Source: Phaffia rhodozyma
Taxonomy: Eukaryota; Basidiomycota; Tremellomycetes; Cystofilobasidiales; Mrakiaceae
Assembly: GCA_014706385.1 (NCBI GenBank)
Contig: JACGZH010000008.1
Location: forward strand, 310,001 to 374,000
Direction: 5' to 3'
Length of the DNA: 64,000 bases
Shown one piece after another: positions 23,118-34,443 of this stretch (position 1 is its first letter; every line of letters starts with the position of its first letter). Under the pieces are notes generated by a model. It did no database searches. It was given only the letters and a program-made list of their open reading frames with translations, and was not told where the DNA came from. Position numbers and translations under genes: made by a program.

Positions 23118-26100
23118 TTAGAGGCCAGGCTTGTCCTGATTAGGTCCACGATGAGATAGAAAGAAGGAGAGAAGAGAAGAGTTCGAAGGAGAAGAAGAAA
23201 GACGAACTTTAAGAGGGATTATCCCGCCCATCGTCAACACGCCTACACCATCTCCTTCCTCTTCCTCCTTCCCTACCTCCATCACAGACCCAGACCCAGA
23301 CCCTCTTCCACGGGCCTGTTCTCCAAGCTCGATCAACCTTCTTGAGTTATCAATGACATTTTCTAGTTTCCCGCGAGCGAAATAGAATGTAGAAATCTCT
23401 GATTCAAATCCTTGGATAGGGTATTTGAGAGCATGGAGGATGAATGCTCTCGTTAGAACAAAAGCCTTTTCGCTGTTGTTTTTAGGAAGCAAAAGGAAGA
23501 GGATCATTAAAATGATGAGAGCAAACAAGAGACAGAAGAGTGAAGACTTGCCTGTATTCTTGCTACAAGATCAACGCCGATTTCAAAAGAACAGACATGT
23601 AAGCCAGTAATGAGCCAAATGCCATCATGTCTTCCTTCCAAGAACAAACAAAACGGAACACAAGAGACTGAGCACAGAAGAGTGAGGAAAAAGAAGAACA
23701 TACAGAGTGAATCTTTACTTCTGGTGTTCCTCTCAGATTCTCATAAGACGGTTCGCAGAAATAAGGCTCCCTAACTAGAACCAGACCTTGGATTGACACC
23801 AATGTTTGCAACAAGGATGACCGGTTCGGGCTGTCGAGTTCATTTTGAAAGAAAAAGGAATATACACCACGGTGTATCTAGATTGAGATGGATGAATATG
23901 AGTAGAGTGGAAGAAGGGGGGGGGGGAGAACATACCTCCAGATTTCGGTGGACGAGCCGGACCATGTCCCTAGAATTGATAAACACACTTTTCCTTCTTC
24001 ATACCTGTTGAGGTTGAACACGGCCCATATAGATGATATCAATCCAAATCCACCCAGACGAGAGCAGAGAGAAATGAAATTTCTAGCCTGAAACGTAAGC
24101 TCACAGATTAGGGTTAATTCTTCCTTTTCCTGCTGTCCAGGAGTGGAAGTGAGCCAACGGCGGATCGAAAGGGAATCGAGACGGGTTTAAGTAAAAGTCA
24201 ATAACGAGCGGCGCATCGACATATCTGTTGTTTTCAATCAATAAAGTCAATATGAAAACTCGTCAGGTCAATTGTATAATCCGTTCATCTCAGTAGATAT
24301 TGAGTTACTTACGGTGTGCCTGGTGGTCCAAAGATAAGACAACGGAAGAGATCTAGTCGATCGCCATAGCTTCTGACCAAGATAGTATCTGATCATGAGG
24401 TATCATAGAGTGAAGCAAAATACTTTTCCAGCGGTCAGATCCTACTCCCATACAGCTCATCAACAAACATTGTACGTTCACAGAAGATTGACCAACCAGG
24501 CAAAGAGGAAGCCAGCACTTTGAATTCCTTCTTGAGTCTCGTCATGAACGAACTGTTCGTCTTTTCTACCACTTTGTTCAAGAAATGATGATCCAAAGGT
24601 GCGTGTTCCAACACATCAAATCTCAACCAACTCGGGTCGTCCTTTTTCATCGAGCCTGGAGAGTGATCGGCGCCGAATGATCCTGTCGAGGGTGATGATG
24701 AGGCTTGATTGAGAAGATCAGGAAGAGAGAGCATCTCGACGGTATTGGATGTCGGAGCAGTTGTCTGTGTGGGCTCAACATCAAGCTCGACAGAGCTTGA
24801 AGGGTCGGTAGTGGTCACATTTTCGGGAGCGGCAGCTATTGATCGTTCAGCTGGAGGAATCAATACAGTGGGTTGTTGAGGCTCGGCCGATGTTGATGTT
24901 CGATCAGACAGAGAAACGAAAGGATCCATCTTGGGGAAATAGCCTCTATCTTGATGGTCAAGTGTAACGGAAGCCCAATCGTCCACTTCCATTCCATAAT
25001 CTTCCTCCCCGTCCCTTCTTTGGCCTATCCAACCTTTCTCTCTTCTGGCTCCGTCTTGGTTATCTTCCCATTCTTGATCATCCCCCTCGGCCTGGCCATC
25101 GACCAACTGAAATTGATTGCCTTCACCTTCACCTTCACCCTCTTCATCTTCATATTCCATCCCATCTCCTTCAATGTCCTCTCCTTCTTCAATCAGACAG
25201 AACAAAGTTCCTGGATGTTCGACGACAACCTTCCCTGAAGGCAACACAACCTCCACCATTCCGTCCTCCGGCCTTAGTCTCTTGACTTCACCATACCAGT
25301 CGATCTTGCTAACGTCATTTGAGAACCCAAAAGGTGTATCTGAAGGTGAGAATCGGGAAGCGACGAGTGCTTGAGCATAGAGGACGGATTCAATGTAATC
25401 TGGTTCGAGCGGATCTTCCCAATGGCCGATCTTGGGAATATGGGGAAGGTCATATCCGTTGGACGATATGCTCGTCAGAACAATCTCTCCAGGATGAACA
25501 CTGTGTTGTTCTGGTCATGTCAAATTATCGATAGTCAGTCATGGGCAATGCTCGACAAACGAAGATGATACAAGAGTGGATACGGTGATCGTACTTGTTC
25601 TCGACCCCCTGGGGTCGACCTCTATAGCGGACACCAGTTTGATCTCATCCTTTGCCGGGTCCTTCAATCGAGGAGAGAGAACAGGGGTTTTGTTCAACAG
25701 CAACAACATGAGACAATCGAGTCAGTATGTGATCTGGAAAGCCTCATTGAACAAGACAGAAGCGCACCTCTCCAGAGACGATTCGGATCTCTGCCGTCCG
25801 ATCACTCGAGCTGTAACTCTGAACGACAGCATGTTGTCTCTTATCGTCATCTCCTTTGAACATGACATGGTCTCCAGGCCTATTGAGAAACACAGAGGTA
25901 GTGTCAGTCAAGATCATGACAAGACGGGAGAAAGAACCAACATGGAGAAGCGGACGGAAGGAACAGACAAACCAGCATTCGTGATCATTAAGGTAAATGT
26001 GGGGAATCAAATTGATCGAAGACTCTGTGGTTTCGGTTCCGTTCTGCCAGAGAACAGTCACCTTAGTTCTAACGAGATGAAGAAAGACCCATCATCAAGA

Positions 26101-27716
26101 GTCAGTTTGAGTAGAGATGCTGAGCTGTGAAGGATGTTATGATTTTTGGATACACGACGGGACAAACTTTGTTTCTACAACCTGCATGATATCAAATTCG
26201 ATTGTACCCTCTTTGTGCAACGTCGGCTTGAAACTGTGAGCTGTTTAATGAACGAAAAATCATATTGTGTATTTCAAAGGTATCAACTTGATATCCGTAC
26301 ACAGTGTACTCGGTCCTTTGAAGTCATCGGAAGAACTGAGATCGTTCAAGAGAAGCAAAAGCAAGCGTACCTTCAGCAAATTGCGGAGACTTGAAACGCA
26401 CCTTTTTGGTACGAAGAAGAAAATATTAGCATAGAAGTGCTGTAAATAACAATTAATATCCCGCCTCTCACTCTGGTCAGAAACGTACTTTGCTTCCTAC
26501 TCTAGCTAGATGATCCACATCGGACGTTACATGAGTCAGCTTTGCCAAGTTTTCGCCGTACCAGAATCTACTAGGGATGTGTCTGTCGTCTTGCTCCTCT
26601 ATCGGTACCTACGTATGTCGAGTTTGTTGCATGCGCAGTTAACAACAACCACGAAGATGATGAGGAAAAAGAGAAAAGATGATGGTTCAGCACGCACACA
26701 CGAGTAGCTGAATACCCAAGAAAGAAGAAGAACCTTTTGTGAAAACGCAACCCAGTTGACAAGGACGGCTAGACATCGAACTTGGCAGATGGTTTCTTTG
26801 GATAAATCTCTCTCTTCTTGAATGAATGTCGGATTCGATGCAAGTGAAGGGATAGCGGGCAGTGCTGATTTTTTGCAGAATATATTTTCGGCCGTACAGC
26901 CTGGATCCAATCGGCCAGCCCTATTGGTGAGAAGAGAAATATTATTGGGTGGTACATTCAGATATCAATAACAAACTTGATTCGACGTAAGACCATAGAC
27001 TCGACGAAGAACAGAACGAACATATCGAGAAGCTTATAATAATGGTTAGTGAGCTGACACTCTACAGTGGCCTCCTCGTTGACCTTCTCGATGACTCCCA
27101 GCCAATCGTTGTAGATCACTCGGTCACCAACTTCGACCTATGGTGCATGCATACTTGATTTATCAGTCGGAAGCAACAATGACCAGGTTGGGCCATTTGA
27201 ACAAGGAGAGGGACGACAGGGTACGCACCGCCAACGCTCCGACTAATTCTGTGCTAGACACCCAGCCTTCCACAGGCTCGCCCGTTAAGACATGCCTCAA
27301 CCGGCTCATGACCTCAACCTCCATGATCTGACCGCTCTCAGTCTCGCTCCAGCTTCTCTTGACGGCGTCTCCACACGATAACGAACGATCTTCGAGAACG
27401 ACTGTATCCTGCGACACGACTCGTCTGGTCGCGTACTTGATCATATCGTCCTTGGCATACAGAACGGAAAGAGCAAGTTCGTTGGGATATAATGCAGGGA
27501 TCGAGGATTGATGGTGATGTGTATCATCGTCCTCATCTTGTTGTTCGGCGTAGGTTCTGAGGATCATGGCTCGTTCATTTGTTTCCTTTACGCGAACGAT
27601 GTCGCCTAGGTAGAAAGATTGTGACTGACGAGAAGGAGCGCGAAGAAGACAAGACAACGCGTAATCAGCTGATAGATTTCAAGAGGATCCCACAAACGAG
27701 AGAGTAGGATTACCAT
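23118..27716 (-). CDS. UBE2O-like large ubiquitin-conjugating enzyme (E2/E3 hybrid)
   Basis: Large ubiquitin-conjugating enzyme related to animal UBE2O, which combines N-terminal substrate-binding modules with a C-terminal UBC fold. The first coding exon is ATG alone (27714-27716). Exon 2 (27229-27624) starts [19 protein letters not shown], and exon 3 (27022-27137) reads [19 protein letters not shown], both SH3-like barrel sequence. An acidic, disordered middle ([14 protein letters not shown]; 24435-25259) precedes [14 protein letters not shown]. The E2 core follows: [61 protein letters not shown] (the Cys is the predicted catalytic residue) and [15 protein letters not shown]. The tail is [20 protein letters not shown], then a Gly/Glu stretch. 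There are many short exons; those at 25260-27020 are only partly traced. Family assignment is firm, exact exon count is not. Confidence 0.88.
23916..23926. repeat. G11 mononucleotide run
   Basis: Eleven consecutive G on the plus strand (C on the coding strand), inside an intron of the UBE2O-like gene between the exons coding for [11 protein letters not shown] and for the following SIQGLVLV region. Confidence 0.9.
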
Positions 27717-28023
27717 GGTGGCTTGTGTTCCCTGTGCTCTTGATCTATCTTGGCTACTCTCACACTCTTCTACTCTTGATGTATGCTTCTCCCGTGTTTC
27801 TCTCTGATGTACGTTCAACGTTTTCTATCAGTATAGATAATAAGCCTAACAACGCCACAATCAAGCTGTGCATATATCACGTGCTACACAGCTTTCGATG
27901 ACGCGCATCCCACTCACCTGCTCACATGGCCTTCGTTCTATCTTTACCCAGGTCTTTCTTGATCTTCTTAAGACCAACGACATCCATCTCACCATCCATC
28001 CCACATTCTATATTGCTACCACC
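27717..28023. promoter_or_regulatory. Bidirectional promoter region (UBE2O-like / acidic protein) with CACGTG
   Basis: 307 bp between two divergent start codons. It contains the palindromic E-box CACGTG at 27878-27883. No coding sequence is supported here; the ATG at 27898 (+) is in frame with the downstream gene and could be an alternative start. Confidence 0.5.
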
Positions 28024-29356
28024 ATGTCCTCCTCCATTGAAACCAGACTGTCAGACCTGAATATCTCTAACTCTCCAGAGAAATCTTCTCCATCTGTGTC
28101 AGAAGAGGAGCCTGCTTCTCCTGAAGTTTTCCGCGAACGTCTTAACTCTCTTCGACTCAACCGGGTCCTTTCTATCGAGGCGTTCGAGTCTTCCCAGTGG
28201 AAGACGATCGTGTACGACAAGTCGTACGGAAAGATCGATCCAAAAGTCCTCGTTGGGAAAAACTTAGTGTTTCCTCGGGACGAGGGCAAGATTGTTCGCG
28301 CTCATTCCAGAGTCTTCTGGGTAGAGAACGAGGGTGGACGTGTGAGCTGGCAAGTTCAGTTGGAAGGTCAGTCAATCGACAGTCTCATTCGTCTCTCCCA
28401 TAAATTTCTCTGCCATCTTGATAGTCATTCGTATGCTTAAGAAAATACTCCAAAGAAAGACGGGACATAAAAGATGAGTCTGATGGACGGGCGGTTGGGC
28501 GAACGATCGCGGATGTGAGGTTGCTTTGCTGGGTCTTTTTGTTCTTTGTCGCTTTGCTTCATTTCTGAACTTTTTCGGTGTGATCCCGTGACTACACCGA
28601 AAAAAGAAGGAAACGAAGGAGTAAAGAAATTTTCGAACCAAAGAGACTTCAAAAAAGATCAAACATCCTCTCATCGCATGACCTTCGCTCTTTCACTCGC
28701 TTACTTCTCCCTGTCCCGTTCTCTTTTTTTTTTCTTTCTGTTATCTTTTATTCTTCTATACTTCGTCCATCCTCTATCCTCTCATTTGATACACAGGATT
28801 CCACCACTCTACCGATGAGGAAGATGCCGAGGACCCGGAGGCACACGACCCTTATACCTTGAACACTTCGTCCAGATGGGACACGCTGTTCGAAGATTAC
28901 GCCCATTATCGATACACCCAAGATCCTACCGAGCACCAATCCGCCCCGACCGACCCGTCGACTGAAGTCGCGCCTATTCTTATTACCGATGCTAGTTATG
29001 GAAAGAAGACCGAACCAGACGGTCAGGAGGCTATCGGATTCGGAATCAAATGGGGCAAACCGGGAAGTGTCTGCAAAGAGGAGTGGGCTTGGGTCTGGGG
29101 TGAGCTTAATGAAATCGAGGAAGAGTACAGCTCGGAGGACGAAGGCGAGGAAGGAGAAGAGGCCGAAGGAGATGAGCAAGAAAATACCGAGGAGCCAAAG
29201 AAGTACAAAAGGGTCCACCTCCTGGAGTTTTCTTACGAAACAGATGCCGAAGGAGATGTAGTGAATGGAGAACGAGGAGTAGAGGAAGCAGATGAGCAAG
29301 GCAAGGGGTTGGTAAATGGCAAGGGCGAAGGTATTGTCGATCCGACCGACAAGTAA
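28024..29356 (+). CDS. Acidic hypothetical protein
   Basis: Two exons, 28024-28366 and 28797-29356, give 300 aa; the 430-nt intron (donor GTCAGT, acceptor CAG) is unusually long for this window. The N-terminal part is Ser/Glu-rich, then comes a segment that looks folded (KTIVYDKSYGKIDPKVLVGK, RVFWVENEGGRVSWQVQLEG). After the junction, SSRWDTLFEDYAHYRY and EAIGFGIKWGKPGS, with WAWVWGELNEIEEE, suggest a second small beta-rich unit, followed by a strongly acidic tail (EDEGEEGEEAEGDEQEN) and KRVHLLEFSYE. No signal peptide or membrane segment is seen. I do not recognise the family; acidic tails of this type are common in nuclear chaperone-like proteins but that is only suggestive. The upstream in-frame ATG at 27898 would add 42 residues. 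Confidence 0.75.
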
Positions 29357-29626
29357 CCAATTCGTGGGCCAGCAACTTCTTTCATCCTTTCAATGTTCTG
29401 CCTCTTCTTCTCTCTTGGGGTTTGTAGTTTTTGTTTAATCAATGGTAAGTGTACCAGAAAATTGTAGTCTTGTACTTTTTCACCATTCATCTTTTCATAC
29501 TGTATCGCTCCCCTCCTCTCGATCTCAATCTCTTTTATCTGTCGGTTTATCTCATGTGCATTTTTACATCCAAACCCCTCTTCAACCTCGCCAAAATATT
29601 GCAAAAGCAGAAAACCATTATTATAG

Positions 29627-30780
29627 TTATATTGTCAGAGGCTGCAGTTCGCTCTCCACTTCGTTCTCTTCCTCTTCTGCTCTTCTTTCTTCTGCATCCA
29701 AATCTGCATTCCCCTTTGTATCCTCATCTCCACCCAACACTCGCTCTACGGCTCGAACAAGCTCTCTCCTTTTCTCTCTGACAGCATCCTCATCAAATTC
29801 CCCATGCGGGTCAACTCGATCAGCTTCTAGAAGGAGGTTCGTGAGATGTCCTTCGAGTTGGAGTCTATTGAGGGTAGGCAATTTCTCGGTAAGCAATGAT
29901 TGAAGGGTTTGTTCGAGTTCCATTATTTGGTTCAGAGATTGAGACGATTGAGGTTGAGGTTGAGGTTGTAACTCGGACCGTAGCTGGGGCGCGAGGGATG
30001 TATCGAACTAATGAAAGATTGAGTTAAGGAAAAGTTTACGAACAGAAGGGCCACTCAGTCAGATATCATTTCTACACAAGATAACAAGGATTTGATGAAA
30101 AAGGAGATAGTGGAAGATATAATCTCACCTGTTCATCCTGCTCTTCTTCAGAGTCCTCGAACTCTTCCTCGCTTGCATCTTCGTCCGTAGAAGCAGAGTC
30201 GTTATCTAACTCTTCTCGGTGGCTGATACCAGACATATTCGAGAGAAATTTCTCTATCGGTGATTGTGTGTGGATCGGTATCGACATCGGTGTCGGCCTT
30301 GGCGACAACTTTGGCTCGTCACTATAAGTGGTGTGAAAGGCTGGGTGAATTCTGTGACGGGATTGTTGTTGATGTTGGTTATGATGTTGTCGACATCTTT
30401 GCATCTCTCGTTGCTGATTGTCCACAAGTAAGAAGATAAGTTAGTTTCAATTGGCATGCCCAACTTTGATGTTGATGATGATCACTTCGATAGCGAGAAG
30501 AGGAGGGAAGAGAACGAACCTGGATCATCTCCCTGATCAGTCTCTCTCTTTCTTGTTTCAACCTGAACTCTCTCTGTCTCACCCTCTGTAATCTCGCTTC
30601 CTCCCTTCTCTGTCGCTGAAGTTTATGCTCTCGCTGTCGATTCACCAACGCAGGGTAAGAGAAATCGCACCCTCCGTCTTGGGGTTGGGCATATGATTGG
30701 AAATATGGGTATTGATGGGAGTAGCAGGCTGAGCCGAAAGGAGAGTCAGAATATGATGGCGGGATGTACATAAGAGGCAT
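29627..30780 (-). CDS. BAG-domain protein (putative Hsp70 co-chaperone)
   Basis: Three exons, 30520-30780, 30129-30413 and 29627-30007, give 308 aa. The N-terminal part is Tyr/Pro-rich (MPLMYIPPSYSDSPFG). It is followed by a basic Arg/Gln helix (QREHKLQRQRREEARLQRVR), a His/Gln-rich stretch and an acidic patch (EDASEEEFEDSEEEQDEQ). The C-terminal ~90 residues resemble a fungal BAG domain: QLEGHLTNLLLEADRVDPHG then EDAVREKRRELVRAVERVLG, matching the family pattern of a helix ending in VR-x-x-R-x-x-LV-x-x-V. BAG domains bind the Hsp70 ATPase domain and promote nucleotide exchange. The assignment rests on this helix pattern and is moderately sure. The start was chosen at MPLMYIPP; an upstream in-frame Met exists at 30816. 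Confidence 0.68.
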
Positions 30781-31253
30781 GTTGATCTGTGGATGTGTTC
30801 CGAGATGTCGTTGCAAGTTGTTGGGACGTTCGGTTAGAGATAGAAGTGTGAATGCGCAAGATTAAGAGGAATGGGTCAGTAATATAGAGCATCTTCAGGT
30901 CGGCGCTTCTTATAGATCTGGACTAAATGCCAACGGCTCAACCAGTCCAGTCAGCAAGTGCGTCCCATGGAATGAAAGAAACATTTAGAGGATGACTAGA
31001 AAGGTTTAGATGCTTCGAGAGACCAGATGGCTCTAGTAGCTTCGAGCAATTTCTTTCAACACATAGATAAGATAAGATAACATCTTGACTGCGGGCAGAG
31101 CCTAGTCGTCTTACTTGAACCACCTTTGTTACAGAGGAAGAGAAAACAGATATGTACATATGTTATATTAAGAAACTAACAGATGAAAGTCAAGAAAAAA
31201 AACCCAGAGAGGAAGAAAAAGGAGCAAGAAGAGAACGAGAAACAGGAGAGCGT
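30781..31253. other. Intergenic region upstream of BAG gene / downstream of BDP1
   Basis: 473 bp holding the BAG gene promoter and the BDP1 3' region. I see no coding gene. Confidence 0.55.
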
Positions 31254-34153
31254 CTATTCAAACTCATCCATGTTGAGACCGTCGTCCGATAACCTCAATT
31301 CCTCTCCATCCTCCCCAACCGTACCCACAACCTCCTCGCCATCCCTGGTGTTTGTTCGTTTTTTCTTTTTCGAGAGAACATTAGACATCGGTTTAGATTG
31401 GAGGAGACTCGTGGCGTGATCAAATGGCGGAGGCGTAGGCATTCGGATCTCAGGAGGAGGTCCGGACAGATCGGTGTTTGTCATTCGGGCGTATGTTCGC
31501 ATATCTGAGAAACGCGTCGAAGAAAAGGAAGAAACAGACATAAAAACAAATTAAGTTCAGGACTCTATCAATAAGAAAGGAGAGAACGGATGGAGAGAGT
31601 CGAAAAAATGAACTAACCGACAGGTAGCCTGGCCATCAATGCGTGAGAAACAGCCGCATCGTTGAATCTTTCCTCTCTGTTCCATTTGTTTTTGATCATT
31701 TTCCTAGTACGACCAGGGAAAAGACGAGCAATCATCTCGAAGTCGGTACCAAACTGTCGAATGGCCTGAGTGAAGTTGTTTAAAGGCAAAGCGCACAAGA
31801 TTGCATTTGAAAGAATCAGAAATAATTGCCCGGGACGAAGCAGGATGAGAAGAGAGAAATAACTCACATCATAAAACAAATCAGTTTCCTCCTTGCTCCA
31901 TCTCTCTCCTCTCGGTTTTCTTCCCCAGGTCGCACTGTTGACGAATCGGTCTGTATCTCTCTCTTCCACGGTTTCCATAATACCTGCTTTCTTCTCCTCT
32001 CGTGCATGCTGATCTACCACGAGCGAATTCTGGTCAATCACCATTTGGCCATTTACAATTCGGATCTGGGCGGCATAATTGGAATCCTTGTCTTCGACAT
32101 CAGAGATATCAGAGATATCGTCTTTGTCGGCCGCAACAGCAGAAATTATAGTGTCTGTCGAGGGATTTGAATTAGAGTTCGAAGGTCCTGCCACAGGTTC
32201 ATTCGTACGATCTGAAACGACATCCACTCGACCAGAAAAGATGGAGGGTATATGCGATTTGGCTGAAGATGAGGAAAGGTTTCGTTGCGTTGAAGGAATT
32301 GAAGTCGAAAGGCCAGGCTCATCAACCTGAAGCGGAACACCATCCTCGTCATCTGTGTCTTCTCCTAAGATCCCGTCTCTTAATCTCTGGGCTTTCCTAG
32401 CCTGAGATTTCATCCGTTCTCTCGCCTTCACCCGATTAGTTTTGATCTCCAGCGCTTTACGTCGTATGTCTAGGAACCGGGAGGAAACTCGACCAAATCC
32501 GTTATCGCTGATAATGTCACTCATCAGCATCACACTCGCATCGGGTGGGGGAGGAAGCGAGGCGTTATGTTCCTCAGCTGTTGTTGCCGTCAGAGGCGGT
32601 GGCGCGCCCAGTCGAGATTCTTGCTGAGTAGTCGCAGCCCGGGATTTGCGACTGACACGCTTTCCTTTCCGTACTGGGTCGAGCGGATCGTCCTTAGGTT
32701 TCTGGCTTTTCTTTCGTTGGACGACTGGCTTAGGTGTTTTGGATGCTGCGGCTTGTTCAACCTCGGATGAGGCTTGTTCTTCCGATTCGTGATCAACCTC
32801 TTCCTCATCTCCATCCTCTGCCTCATCTTCAAGGAACAACTTGGGTTTCTCCTTTTCCTTGACTACTCCCTTACTTTTCGAAGCCGGCTTGGTTCTAGGT
32901 TTCGGAACCACCTTCCTGATAGCCTTCTTTCTTTCAGTCTCTTGCGCTTCTCCTACACTCGAGTCCCTGTTTTGAGCCCCTTCAATTTCCAACTCATCAC
33001 CCTCCTCCACCACGTCCATCCTTCCTGCCTCACTGATAGATTGGTCCCCGTTGAGCTCCGATTCAGCCTCCTCTTCGGCATCGCTACTAACAATGGGATT
33101 TGTCTTCTTTGGTCGGGTCCTTCGCACATTCCGAGCCGTCGTCGGCGGTAGTCCCGAAGCAGCCGTTTTGTTTACAGTCAAATCAGATTCCTCAGGCTCA
33201 GCAGAAGGTACAGGAGTTGAAGGAGCGGCCAAAGTGACTGCCTCTACTTCCTCATCCGATAACAAAGACCTGACTCGTTTCAACACCCCTCGGTTGGGTC
33301 GTTTGTTTGTACTCGGCTGTGACGACGTCAAGACAGGTGTCGAATCAACAGAGGCTGAGTCCTGGGAGGCAGTCGCTTCAGGCGCGTTCCCTAAAGCGTC
33401 TAGTGATTGGGAGACGAAATCTGTTGATTGTGCTGTCGATGAAGGAGTTGGAGCTTCGTTGGTTTGACTTGTACACGTCTTAGAAGGAGTCAAGGCTGAA
33501 AGAGGAGCAGTGACACGGGAAGGAGTATGGGGCGATAACTGCGTCTTTGCCGGCGTTGCCAAAAAAGCGGGCGAAGAGGGAGCTGAGGTAAGAGCGGATG
33601 TCGATCTAGCACTTATGGATGACTTCTGAGGTCGGAACTGTCGAACGGGGGCCGTCCGGGAGGGGATCAGAGGAGACCCAAAACTCGGCGCGTTTTTTGA
33701 GAGTGAAAGTGAAGTAGGGATAGGAGGTGGAGCTAGCACATCTAGATACGGGTTGTGAGGTTTGTGAGGAGGTAACGGCTGAGGTTCCGTATTAAGAGGA
33801 GGAGAAGGTAATGAGGAAGTAATTGGCGTCTGCTGACTGGGTGAAGGGAGAATGGTCGAAGGCGGAGTCGGAAGAGGAGGCTGGGTGGACGATGCTCCCT
33901 GTGAATTCTGGACAGGGGAGGCCAAGGAGATCTGAGAGTTCAGAGGACCCGAGGCTGATGAATGCGTGAGCGCTGGAGCCGGCGAGGCAGATGGACGGGG
34001 TGTTCTTGATGCTCCTCGAGGAGCAATCTTGAATCTAGGAGCTCCCTTGTCTGAATCAATGAGCAAAGAGAGAGTAAGCTAGCCATGTTCAAAAGGTGGA
34101 TGGTTTGGCAACCCAGCGACTTTAGGATGAATGATCTCACCGATACGAGACAT
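31254..34153 (-). CDS. BDP1: TFIIIB subunit B'' (BDP1) with SANT domain
   Basis: Subunit of the RNA polymerase III initiation factor TFIIIB. The first exon is 13 nt (34141-34153; MSRI), and joining to the second at about 34057 gives MSRIDKGAPRFKIAPRGASR, a typical BDP1 start. A long, Ser/Pro-rich and then acidic/basic region follows. The conserved core is AAQIRIVNGQMVIDQNSLVV, FVNSATWGRKPRGERWSKEE, then ETDLFYD joined to AIRQFGTDFEMIARLFPGRT and RKMIKNKWNREERFNDA, the extended SANT domain. The intron splitting the SANT domain (31766-31867, donor GTGAGT) is 102 nt with no stop, so the unspliced frame stays open. The last exon gives a charged tail (LSKKKKRTNTRDGEEVVG). It is head to head with ORC3. 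Confidence 0.94.
31766..31867 (-). other. 102-nt in-frame intron inside BDP1 SANT domain
   Basis: Donor GTGAGT, acceptor CTCAG. No in-frame stop and divisible by three; it interrupts ETDLFYD / AIRQFGTDF, which are contiguous in the SANT family. Confidence 0.85.
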
Positions 34154-34251
34154 TATTCCGTTCTATTAAATCTGCCAGACCAGAGCGAGAGAGGTAAAGA
34201 TAACAAGTCAAGAAGATCAAGAAAGAGAAGGTGGCTGTTTGTGGTCTATAG

Positions 34252-34254
<3 letters not shown>

Positions 34255-34286
<32 letters not shown>

Positions 34287-34296
34287 GTAGAAAGTG
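34255..34296. repeat. Six tandem copies of a 7-bp unit (GAAAGTA)
   Basis: Copies 1-4 are perfect; copy 5 is GGAAGTA and copy 6 GAAAGTG. The array lies between the divergent start codons of BDP1 (34153) and ORC3 (34444). Confidence 0.95.
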
Positions 34297-34443
34297 ATTC
34301 AGGTTTTGCCCAGGTTGACCCCAAATTTGCCCAGATTTTCATCATTGATTTGGGGAGATCTGGGGTTGGCGTTGTTTACCTCATCAGCCATCATCTCGCT
34401 CGTTCGTTAGAGGTAAACCTCAACAATCATTACTTCAACAGCC

